From Pseudevernia furfuracea (Eukaryota > Ascomycota > Lecanoromycetes > Lecanorales > Parmeliaceae): a DNA stretch of 64,000 nucleotides. The translations under genes were made by a program, and so were the position numbers. Positions 11,431 to 19,331 of the stretch are shown piece after piece. The stretch is from positions 310,001-374,000 of the forward strand of contig JAIUPT010000039.1 of NCBI GenBank assembly GCA_022315425.1, given 5' to 3'. Position 1 is the stretch's first letter. Each line of letters begins with the position of its first letter. Below the pieces are notes generated by a model. The model saw only the letters and a list, made by a program, of their open reading frames with translations, was not told where the DNA came from and made no database searches.

Positions 11431-11982
11431 ATGTCGTGAGTTACGTCCCTTATTGCCCTTCACCCTTAGTAGGCGCTTCGATCATTAAGTGAGGTCGCAG
11501 GCAATCCACATCCAAGGTGCAGGGCAAGCATTCCCAACGTGCCAACGGTTCAACCACCGAACAAATAGCTGCTCGGACTCGTGACAACATCCAAAGCATT
11601 GACCAGTATAATGCGTTGTTATGGGCCAGGCAGAATGGCGGGCTGGGCCGTGAGCAATCTAGAAAACAGTATCTCAAAGACTGGGTACGTAACATTTCGG
11701 AGACGATCCTTCCTATTTGGTAATGAATTGAGGCGTAAGACAAATTTCGGGTGCAAATTGACCTCCTCTACTCCCGAGACCTGTCTTGCGACCCAATTGT
11801 TCTTCTTGAAAAACAATGCTGATCTCGAAATGTGCGTAGACTGGTGATTGGGAAAAGAGAAGCAATGGAAAATAGCAATGTACAAGGTATGCTTGCATAT
11901 GGATAGCTGAAATCTCACTCACAAGCACTCAGACTTAGGTCGAAACTCGGAGATTCAGGCCGAGACGAAGTCTTGCCTATGA
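11431..11982 (+). CDS. Putative small protein, unrecognised
   Basis: A tentative four-exon model: 11431-11435, 11501-11684, 11863-11886 and 11926-11982. The first two exons are the better part. ATG-TC is followed by a GTGAGT donor; the next exon begins after CAG and reads in phase through GKHSQRANGSTTEQIAARTR and NIQSIDQYNALLWARQNG to YLKDW, then a GTACGT donor. The last two exons keep phase but are short and rest only on splice-site matches. The product would be about 89 residues, hydrophilic, Gln/Arg-rich and helical, with no signal peptide or known domain. Alternative: non-coding, or a relic in this gene-poor stretch. Confidence 0.33.
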
Positions 11983-12273
11983 CTGCCTGCCTTTGTGTCG
12001 CTGGATAAATGACGCACGCCTAAGTCTAGATCGTCAGGATTATGTAATGGTATGGTAGTTGTGTGATAATGGTATTGGTTGGAATCTGCGGTTGAAGCTG
12101 CAATGTTATGGCGTGCACGGATTTGTAGAAACAGTCAAGGAGGCATATTTGAACGGATGGGCATTACATTGTAGGGTTTTTTGAGTCGAGGACCTTAATT
12201 GTTCCGTCCATTGAAGAAAGGTGACTCCAGAATTACTTCAATCCATGCCTTGAAGTGTACCATACCAAATAAA

Positions 12274-12702
12274 TCAGCTCAACAAGACCAACGCCCCAAT
12301 CGCACCAGTAGCAACCACCAACCCTATGAGCATCTTCACTACTTCCGGCTCAAGCTTTTCGGAATCGCTTCCGATTGACGTGGCAGTCTCAGCCGTCACG
12401 CTCCCTGTTTCGGTCCCACTGCCTTTCGCGCTGGACATATCTTCCTCAACCAACCAGGGTCCAACAATGACCAAGGGTTCGCACCCTTTGTTTTCTCCTG
12501 GACGGATGAGACCTACGGACACAGGATCCTTGGGAAGAGATGTAAGCTGTAAAGAGGCGATGGGGAAGGTGATGTTAGAAGGAGGTAGTTGCGGATTTGA
12601 AGGAGGAGGAGGATATTGTAGGCAGTTACTGATATATGCCTGTTAGCCTCTTATCTCCAACATCTCGAAACGGCTTACAAGAGGTAGAGTATCTAGAAAC
12701 AT
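12274..12702 (-). CDS. Putative small surface or tail-anchored membrane protein, 5' end uncertain
   Basis: The downstream exon (12639-12274) is open for 121 codons and looks coding: a Pro/Asn-rich lead (YPPPPSNPQLPPSNITFPIA), then a compact segment with GENKGCEPLVIVGPW, a Ser/Thr/Gly-rich linker and a C-terminal hydrophobic stretch KMLIGLVVATGAIGALVLLS. That layout suggests a GPI-anchored or tail-anchored protein. The 5' exon drawn here (12702-12679, ATG then eight codons to a GTAAGC donor) needs an intron of only 39 nt, which is short for fungi. Another possibility is an additional upstream exon starting near 12835 with a hydrophobic N-terminus. I do not recognise the family. Confidence 0.4.
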
Positions 12703-12879
12703 AGAATAATATGCTCTAATGTAGCGAAGATTGAGGAGAGGCAAGAGTTTGTAGAGTAGCTACTACGGAAGTTCCATTTGCCGTAGCTTGCTCTCGAGAA
12801 TAGAGAGCAACGATATATATGCCGGCAGTGCAGAGACCATCTTGCAAACCAATTCCTTTTTTTCAGCTTACTCTCGATA

Positions 12880-13210
12880 ATGGTGTTCACACCACCTTCT
12901 CTGGCTGTTGTTCTTGCTGCATTACCGCTATGCACACTTCGTTGACCGAAAAATTGTCAACTTGGATTCCATTGACAGCCAAGTACTGGCGGTCACATCT
13001 TTGCGAAACGTCTCCGATATCCAGTGCATGGTGTTTGTGGAGGTTGGTCGAGGGTTTGGGTAGGTCGTGGTTGGTCATTTTAGTCAAGGTGTTGTTGAGA
13101 TTCTGAGATTGGAGGGCCTTGGAATTCAGACGAAAGGATTCTTGACCCTCATGTTTGCGGTAGGGCTGAAGGTCTTGGCAACGCGCGCAGATCGCTTGAT
13201 ATTTCCATAA
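12880..13210 (+). pseudogene. Candidate remnant of a small secreted protein gene
   Basis: ATG at 12880 opens a 21-codon signal-peptide-like frame (MVFTPPSLAVVLAALPLCT) that stops at 12943. One base out of phase, a frame continues as RYAHFVDRKIVNLDSI ... VTSLRNVSDIQCMVFVEVGR up to TAG at 13061, then stays open to 13208 (QTKGFLTLMFAVGLK). The TAG could be removed by a 48-nt GTAGGT...GAG intron, but the frame change after the signal peptide has no splice explanation. I therefore read it as a frameshifted relic. It lies directly upstream of the polysaccharide deacetylase. The minus strand is also open across part of it, so it may not be coding at all. Confidence 0.3.
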
Positions 13211-13247
13211 ATGCATTAGACATAAATGGGAAATCGCTGATTCTTCA

Positions 13248-14045
13248 ATGTCTCATGTCTTCACTCTCCTTCGATGGCCCTTCAAGTTACGTAGAAGAGC
13301 TCGACGATCAAGGATCCTAACAATGCTTATCCTTTTGAGTGTCATAAGCATCTTGATCGCGCCCTTCTGCTTAATATACAAGCCCCCCGCATATCTAATA
13401 CGCTATTTGGAGTGGAGGTGGCCAGATGTCCTCTGGCGCGTTTCGACGTCTTCAAAGGTCGTTGCCCTCACAATTGATGATGGGCCATCCGATTACACCA
13501 ATGAGATATTGCGGATCCTAAATTCCAACGATGCAACAGCAACGTTCTTCATCATCGGATCGCAAGTCGCAGGGCACGAGAAGACCCTACAAGATCTCAT
13601 ACGGAATGGAAACGAGTTGGGGAATCATGCGATGCACGATGAGCCTTCGCGGTCCTTGAGTGATGCCACTCTCGTGGACCAGATTCACTCCGTGGAAGGG
13701 ATGCTCCACGAGGCATACACTACCATTGACGCGGAGCCTCCTCCCAAATACTTTCGACCGGGCTCCGGCTTCTTTAGCGGAAGGATGCGCAAGACACTGG
13801 GCAGATTGGGCTACCGGCTGGTCTTGGGAAGCATTTATCCACACGATCCGCAGATTCCTTTTTGGCGTATCAATGCGAGCCATATAGTGAGTGCCCTACG
13901 GCCTGGAGGGATCATCATCTGTCATGACAGGAGAAGCTGGACGGCTCCCATGCTGCGAAAAGTACTTCCCGAGATTCGGCGTAAAGGTTATCGCGTAACT
14001 ACTGTCACAGAGCTATTGAGGGAAGCAAGGACGCGAGGTGCTTAG
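13248..14045 (+). CDS. Membrane-anchored polysaccharide deacetylase (NodB domain, CE4)
   Basis: Single exon, 265 residues. A basic N-terminus (KLRRRARRSRIL) precedes one hydrophobic segment at about residues 25-46, reading as a signal anchor, so the catalytic domain should face the secretory lumen or cell wall. The NodB domain occupies about residues 65-260. Motif 1 is LTIDDGPSDYT, with the catalytic-base Asp and metal-binding Asp. Motif 2 is NELGNHAMHDEPSRSL, with His ligands spaced HxxH. Motif 3 is YFRPGSGFF, motif 4 is around GSIYPHDP, and motif 5 is GGIIICHDRRSW, with the catalytic His. Family enzymes remove acetyl groups from chitin or related N-acetylglucosamine polymers. There is no chitin-binding module. 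It is shorter than secreted chitin deacetylases; the exact substrate cannot be told. Confidence 0.85.
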   Translation: MSHVFTLLRWPFKLRRRARRSRILTMLILLSVISILIAPFCLIYKPPAYLIRYLEWRWPDVLWRVSTSSKVVALTIDDGPSDYTNEILRILNSNDATATFFIIGSQVAGHEKTLQDLIRNGNELGNHAMHDEPSRSLSDATLVDQIHSVEGMLHEAYTTIDAEPPPKYFRPGSGFFSGRMRKTLGRLGYRLVLGSIYPHDPQIPFWRINASHIVSALRPGGIIICHDRRSWTAPMLRKVLPEIRRKGYRVTTVTELLREARTRGA

Positions 14046-15573
14046 ATGCATTCTCTTGTTCCGCTAAGGAAGAGCTCTTCTGTATCCCCCGTTTCATGCA
14101 TCTTAAAATGCAATGAACAAAGCACAAGGTGAGCTTGCGGATGTGCTGAAATTGATCAAGCTGACTGGCAGTGATCGCCAAATTCGGGCGAAGAACTTGG
14201 AGCGGACCCACGACGCTTGAATGAGACTCTTCCCGAGTTGATCCTCCTTCTGGTTTTACCGTCGTTGTGCTCACGAGTCAAGAAGCTGAGGATGTCTTTG
14301 ATTTTTCTCAGAAGAATCTTCGAAGCAGGCAGGGCATGATCTAGAGAGTGTTGCAGACTCGGGGGCATTACCCTTTACACGTGCACCACTACCTGTCCAA
14401 ATCAAGTCTCAGGCGTACCTGCAGTATACTACTGCAAACTTGAGCTTTGCCTCGCTCTCGGGGCTCCGGTTCAAGCGCATCCTGTTGCGCATGTTGAGGT
14501 TAGCGTCCTTCCGCATCTGACCTCTGCAGTGTCGACTCCGACGCATGTCCAGTCTGCCGCTTTTCGTAGCATCATTTCTCCTCGACTGAGCTGGGAGCAC
14601 ATTGCTGTCCTTCCGAAGCCAATCCAAAGCCATTGCAATCTCGAAAAGTGTGAATCTTGAGCCGAAATCCGGTCTGCTCTACGAGACAGGTTCTTTGGGT
14701 CATTTTTCGCAACAATTATGCGAAGTTCGAATAGGGGATGCTCTCCATTACTGCGACCTTTTCTGCCAACTTGCCTGTTGGTGTTCACGCCGACGTTTTC
14801 TCCTCGAAATGATTAGAAGGGAACATGAGTTTCTCCCTGTCTCATGCCAGAAAATTATCGCTGATTTTCTCGCAACCTATCGTGACCATGAGCAGCCCTG
14901 GAACTTTCTTAAATCGTGGCCTACCGTTGGCTGTTTGCAGCTCCGAAGACTCGTCCACATGAAGGCATCTCTTGACCACGAGAACTCTTGCGACAGCTAA
15001 TTTCGTATGATATCAGCTTGCGAATACAAGAGATGGATCCACCTCCAGACACGGTATCTCTTTTTTCTAAATATATTTTCTCCCAGCGAGTACCACCTAC
15101 ATCATCCCAACATTGAGGAGCAACATGTTCCTTGGAACCATTATTGACCCTCATTGAAAATTGCGACCACTCCCGATCATCATGTCGGACGTCGTATATT
15201 TCGAGCTAGGCACTCATTATCAGCAGGTGATACCCAGGGCACGCTTGGTTCCATATTCCAACTACGTGCAGGTCGTTAGACCGTGGGCGTACGTGACCTT
15301 TGACTTGATCGATGTGGGAGCCAACGGGGAATTCATGACAAGGCCAGCTCATCAGATACTCGAAAGAGGTAATAGACATATTATTACACTGCACTAGGAC
15401 GACGGAATTCCTCGCCGTTTGAAATACGAGCGGAGCTTCTTGGTGGGACCAATGAATCAATGTAGTAATCCCCTTCAATTGTATTGAGAAGTACGCCACG
15501 AGACTGACTCTGGAGTTTAGATTTCTCGATACGTCAGATCGTACCACGTTCCTTGAACACCCCTGGACTACTA

Positions 15574-15949
15574 GATTCACCGATCGCCATCCCACCACTA
15601 GGTACATGGACCGCTCGTCCACCACATTATCGACCGACTGCTCGTGCACCATAAGGTCCCTCAATGGCTCGCCCACCACCAGGTTCATCTATGGCTCGCC
15701 GACAGCCGGGTTCATCAATGGCTTGACCCAGCCCGCCCAGCGATTACGATGGACAGCGCACTCCAACGAGCAAGGACGAGCAGACTCCAACGAGTGAGGA
15801 TGAGTAGGAAGAGGCAGATTCTCGGTCAAAGGGAAAGCGAATCAGTGAATCAGCGAATCAAGCGCTTGGGATTGGAGGTGACTGGGTGGGCATGGCGGAG
15901 TGCGGTGGGTCGATTTTTGAAGTATATCAGGGCAGATTTAGTTGGATAG
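15574..15949 (+). pseudogene. Decayed Pro/Ser-rich repeat ORF with 27-bp units
   Basis: Six 27-bp units run in register from 15574 to about 15735. In one frame each encodes a nonapeptide near G-S-x-M-A-R-P-P-P (for example GPSMARPPP at 15655 and GSSMARRQP at 15682). The frame is interrupted by TAA at 15652, TGA at 15724 and, further on, TAG. The TGA falls where all the other units except the first have a CGN arginine codon, so it is one C-to-T change away. Beyond the array the same frame gives an acidic Ser/Thr-rich tail (RTPTSKDEQTPTSEDE) and runs to a stop at 15949. Two other frames are also open here, so coding origin is inferred from the period of three codons times nine and the proline-rich composition. 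Confidence 0.35.
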
Positions 15950-16210
15950 GGTAGGCAAAAGAGTTGCAATATGACGGAAATGGATGGGAATCGCGGGGAT
16001 TGAGTTTGAAGAGTGCCTGCCTATCAAGGTTAGAGTGGTGAAAGAAGGTCAGCGCTAAGGTAGATGGGGTGAAATGGATCAGGGTGTGTGTGACTGTGTG
16101 TGAAGCGGTGAGAGGCGAGAGAGGAAGAGGAATTGAAAGTTGAAACGCTTTATGATTACTAATACTTGTACCACGACTTAATATTACCAAGACACTAAAA
16201 GCTGTAAGTG

Positions 16211-16217
16211 TGAGTCA
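16211..16217. promoter_or_regulatory. TGAGTCA, Gcn4/CpcA-type site (distal)
   Basis: An exact TGAGTCA heptamer about 400 bp upstream of the first uORF of cpcA. TGA(C/G)TCA is the established Gcn4/Cpc1 recognition element. Function here is inferred. Confidence 0.5.
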
Positions 16218-16492
16218 GAGAGTCAGAGACTGAGAGATAAAGTCAATTATTCGAATTACGGTATTATTATTATTATTCGAATCCAAATGATTCAAATTCT
16301 CCCCACAACTTACAAACGTCGGAGAGGCCGAGGGTTTGAACCCACCTTGCCCACGAACCCCCTGCTCCTGCAGTTAAATCTCTCAAATCTCAACTTCTCA
16401 ACAAGTACTCCCGTACAAGGCAGAAGTGTTTATGAAACTCCCGTCATTATGATAGGACATTATATTAATTAACTAGTGTGGGAGACAGATTA

Positions 16493-16499
16493 TGAGTCA
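16493..16499. promoter_or_regulatory. TGAGTCA, Gcn4/CpcA-type site (proximal)
   Basis: A second exact TGAGTCA, 114 bp before the first uORF. Two copies upstream of the gene encoding the factor that binds this motif suggest autoregulation, which is known for Aspergillus cpcA and Neurospora cpc-1. Confidence 0.55.
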
Positions 16500-16606
16500 G
16501 AGTCCGTAGCGTCCATACTTTACTCCTCCACACTGGATTTTCTTGCCAAGCCTTTAAGGGTCTGCGCTTGCGCATTTAGCGCCTCTCGCTCCAAATTCCA
16601 CTTAAA

Positions 16607-16633
16607 ATGCCTGTAGTCCCCACCTCTGCCTGA
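16607..16633 (+). CDS. cpcA leader uORF1 (8 codons)
   Basis: ATG followed by seven sense codons and TGA, encoding MPVVPTSA. It lies in the leader of the Gcn4 orthologue. Short 5' uORFs after which ribosomes can resume scanning are part of the established GCN4 control mechanism. Confidence 0.5.
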   Translation: MPVVPTSA

Positions 16634-16715
16634 TCTTCTTTTCCTTCCTTCCTTCTCTCCTACACATCTATTTCTGCTACACAACATCACCCATCTTACA
16701 AGACATCCATTTGAT

Positions 16716-16730
16716 ATGGCTGCCTTGTAA
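16716..16730 (+). CDS. cpcA leader uORF2 (4 codons)
   Basis: ATG GCT GCC TTG TAA, a four-codon ORF with G at +4. It is as short as the yeast GCN4 uORFs. Whether it is on the mRNA depends on the transcription start, which cannot be seen here. Confidence 0.5.
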   Translation: MAAL

Positions 16731-16936
16731 CCTTCATATCCTTCCTCCATCTCCTCAACAGACAGAATAGCATCGCCTGAATCAACACACAAAACCACTC
16801 CCCTCAATACCTCAGATCTTCCTACCCAGGAATATCTGAACTCACCGTCTGCGTCTCGCATTCGCACACGTTCTCGCTTCACAGCAACCATTCCCCCACA
16901 CGACCACCAGTCGTTCGTCACGGATACTCCACAGAA

Positions 16937-17110
16937 ATGGCTTTCTCAACCCCAATCACCGCGGCTCCCAATGCCAGCAACCAATACAATCAGCTTCGCA
17001 AACCAGGACTCGGACTTTGTTCTTTTCCCCTCTACGGCAACTACCCACACCCCCTACGCGACTCGCAGGAACAACGGCTTCGTTCCGGCGACGTCTCGTA
17101 CAGTCCCTAA
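16937..17110 (+). CDS. cpcA leader uORF3 (57 codons), overlaps the main start
   Basis: A 57-codon ORF beginning MAFSTPITAAPN in a good context (G at -3, G at +4). It overlaps the main cpcA start at 16971 in a different frame and ends 137 bases inside the main ORF. A long inhibitory second uORF is typical of filamentous-fungal cpc-1/cpcA leaders. Ribosomes that translate it cannot start at 16971. Confidence 0.55.
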   Translation: MAFSTPITAAPNASNQYNQLRKPGLGLCSFPLYGNYPHPLRDSQEQRLRSGDVSYSP

Positions 17111-18227
17111 TCAGTACCTTGGCCAGACCTACAACGGTCAGCAACAATATCAACGTCGACGTAACTCTACTCAGCAATTCTCAGCTTCTGTCTCTCCTAT
17201 CCAGAATCTACGAGTGAGTGGCATCGTCCAAGGCACTGGTTCTCTATCTTCGTCTCCGTCTATGCAGCAATTCAACAGTCCTACCGGTCAACAACAGCGC
17301 TTTTACGCAAACTCGGCTCCTTCTTCGACGACTGGCTTGCACCAACAGTCTCCTCCGACGCGGCCGCCCGTTCCCCTTTTCTCTAACAGTACTGGAAATA
17401 TTCATCAGCAAAACATGTCTACCACTGCTCTTTCCCAAAATTTCGAAGGTACTCCTTCTCCAGAGGGCTCTTCAAGTCCAGCGCGAAAGCTAATCACCAC
17501 CGTTTCAGACGTCTCCTCTGACAACATGTTTGACTTCAACAACAACGATTTCACTTCGGCGCCGGATTCTAGCGATGGTCTTTTCGATGGGTCCCTGGAC
17601 TTTGGGACACACTTCGAAGCCATCGATGACCCGGCGCCGGCGCAGACGCCAAACTTACAGACCGTATCTCCCATAGATCTCATGGTCGACTCTATGTCTG
17701 CGCCTCCTTCAGGTGCTTTTACCGATCTCACAACTCCTGGCACCTCCGCCTTCGATTCTCCATACATGGCCAACAGCACGGAGACCTCACCACTCTTCGC
17801 CGAGGAGTCGTTCGCGGACGACCCTGACAAGTGGCCATCTCTCTTTGATCCAATCGAAGAGGAGACAAACACTCGTCCCGTCTCTCATTTTGCGGGTGCC
17901 AGCCCCTCACCGACCCACACCGCTCCGAAGATGTCTCGCAACGACTCGTCACCTGGTCAGTCATCATCCCGATCATCTCAGCAAGGCCGCCACTCTTTCA
18001 CCTCTGGCGTCGCTCCAAAGCGAAGGGATAAGCCCCTGCCGGCCATCACCGTCGACGACCCCAACGACACGGTGGCAGTCAAGCGAGCACGGAACACCAT
18101 GGCGGCACGGAAATCTCGGGAGAAGAGGGTGGAGCGGACAGAGCAATTCGTCAAACAGATTACACAGTTGGAGGCAGAAGTCGAGCACTGGAAGAGCATC
18201 GCCATAAGCATGGGACATGTCGAGTGA
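16971..18227 (+). CDS. cpcA: Cross-pathway control bZIP activator, Gcn4/CpcA orthologue
   Basis: Uninterrupted frame of 418 residues. The C-terminal about 60 residues are the bZIP: ITVDDPNDTVAVKRARNTMA, then ARKSREKRVERTEQFVKQI, then a short zipper. NTxAARKSRxRK is the DNA-contacting signature of Gcn4. Upstream, DPDKWPSLFDP is an acidic-aromatic activation segment and DNMFDFNNNDF a second one; the N-terminal half is Ser/Gln-rich and disordered. It should activate amino-acid biosynthetic genes through TGA(C/G)TCA sites when uncharged tRNA triggers Gcn2. The ATG at 16971 has a weak context (C at -3) and sits inside uORF3. The segment 17214-17267 begins GTGAGT, ends CAG, is 54 nt and stop-free, so it could be removed without a frame change. 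Confidence 0.87.
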   Translation: MPATNTISFANQDSDFVLFPSTATTHTPYATRRNNGFVPATSRTVPNQYLGQTYNGQQQYQRRRNSTQQFSASVSPIQNLRVSGIVQGTGSLSSSPSMQQFNSPTGQQQRFYANSAPSSTTGLHQQSPPTRPPVPLFSNSTGNIHQQNMSTTALSQNFEGTPSPEGSSSPARKLITTVSDVSSDNMFDFNNNDFTSAPDSSDGLFDGSLDFGTHFEAIDDPAPAQTPNLQTVSPIDLMVDSMSAPPSGAFTDLTTPGTSAFDSPYMANSTETSPLFAEESFADDPDKWPSLFDPIEEETNTRPVSHFAGASPSPTHTAPKMSRNDSSPGQSSSRSSQQGRHSFTSGVAPKRRDKPLPAITVDDPNDTVAVKRARNTMAARKSREKRVERTEQFVKQITQLEAEVEHWKSIAISMGHVE

Positions 18228-19331
18228 CCGCTATTGGGAAAAAGGAAGTGTGTATGTGCTGAAGCTTGTGATAAACATGGTGTATTGGGGGTGAGATATC
18301 ACCGTTAAGAGACTTGGCAGTATGAGCTCTCCTGGGAACAGAGCGATGACGCTGCCGGTCGAGGATTATTAGGAAAGAGGAAAGGGGGTTTCTTATTTAT
18401 TTATTGATTCTTTCATCCATGCGATTTGCGATTGTTATAGCACGGGGGAGGAAGTGCTCTTCTTCTTCTTACGACGGCCGGTTCTGATGTCTCCTGATCC
18501 TTCTGGTGACGGATTGTACTCGTGGCTCTGATTGTGTCTTCGCCATTTTTTTTCATGGCTTTCACTTTGTGCTTTATGCACCATTACACACAGATGGAAA
18601 TTACAAAAAAAAACATGTCTTTCTTTATGACAGTCGCACATTCTTGAACAGTGCAACGGTTACTGTACGAATCCATAAATGCTTGTAGCTCAGCTTCTCG
18701 GATACGAACATAGATTGTGCCTCAAATACTTATACAGAGGTACACAGGCAAAGCTATCATGACAAGATTTGACGGTCGCGGCGGTTCGAATCCCCATACT
18801 ACTTATATTGATTGACAGACCAACAGCACCTGAAAAGTACATTTGCCCACTACTTGACCGAGTCCTCAAGCACATTGATGAATCGTGGTCGATTTGATAC
18901 CTCAACAACAGCACGAGAGAGAGAGAGAGAGAGAGTGTGTGTGTGTATGTGTAAAGCGCAAAGAGAAAACCAGGCTTTCTATTAAGTATTACATGCCATC
19001 TGCACGATCACAAGTTTTGCCCTAATGGCCGAGCGCACCGTCTCCGATACGGGAGAGACGGTTGACGCGGGGTATCGGTACAGAAAGGGGAGGGAGGAGG
19101 AGTGGGTATTTGGAAAACAGACAATCAACGACAGCGCAAGAAACTAGGTATCAGTCTAAAATTCTGCACGCCCGAGAACCACACACGACGCAAAAGAGGG
19201 TGCTCGCCCATCATGCTTGGGTGCTGAAGACGAAGGAAACCGAGGCAACGAGTGAGGGTAATATGCAAACGATATCGCTGATGTCCAGGGGTATTGACCA
19301 CGTTTCTGTACTGTCATGGGGAAGACCACCC
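18228..19331. other. Intergenic between cpcA and the PH gene, with GA/GT microsatellite
   Basis: About 1.1 kb of 3' sequence of two convergent genes. A (GA)n(GT)n simple repeat occupies 18915-18952. A GGTTCGAATCC word at 18783 resembles a tRNA T-loop, but no arms fold around it. No gene supported. Confidence 0.5.

Larger units (their letters stand above)
14046..16606. other. Intergenic with decayed repeats and cpcA upstream region
   Basis: Between the deacetylase and the cpcA leader I see no intact gene. Frames at 14409-14633 (-), 14602-15000 (+) and 15182-15397 (+) are open but unsupported. The stretch contains the decayed 27-bp repeat array described separately, an ATT trinucleotide run near 16264-16277, and two TGAGTCA sites. 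Confidence 0.45.

Noticed and set aside
14409..15000. Small ORFs on both strands downstream of the deacetylase
   Set aside because: A minus frame (MALDWLRKDSNVLP) and a plus frame overlap; neither has splice partners, domains or a clear start, so I do not annotate them.
16520..16921. 133-codon minus-strand ORF over the cpcA leader
   Set aside because: It is the complement of a pyrimidine-rich leader; low-complexity Arg/Glu/Gly content explained by that, and the leader uORFs account for the region.
18760..18800. tRNA-like GGTTCGAATCC T-loop word
   Set aside because: The flanking bases do not pair as a T-arm, and no acceptor, D or anticodon arms can be drawn.
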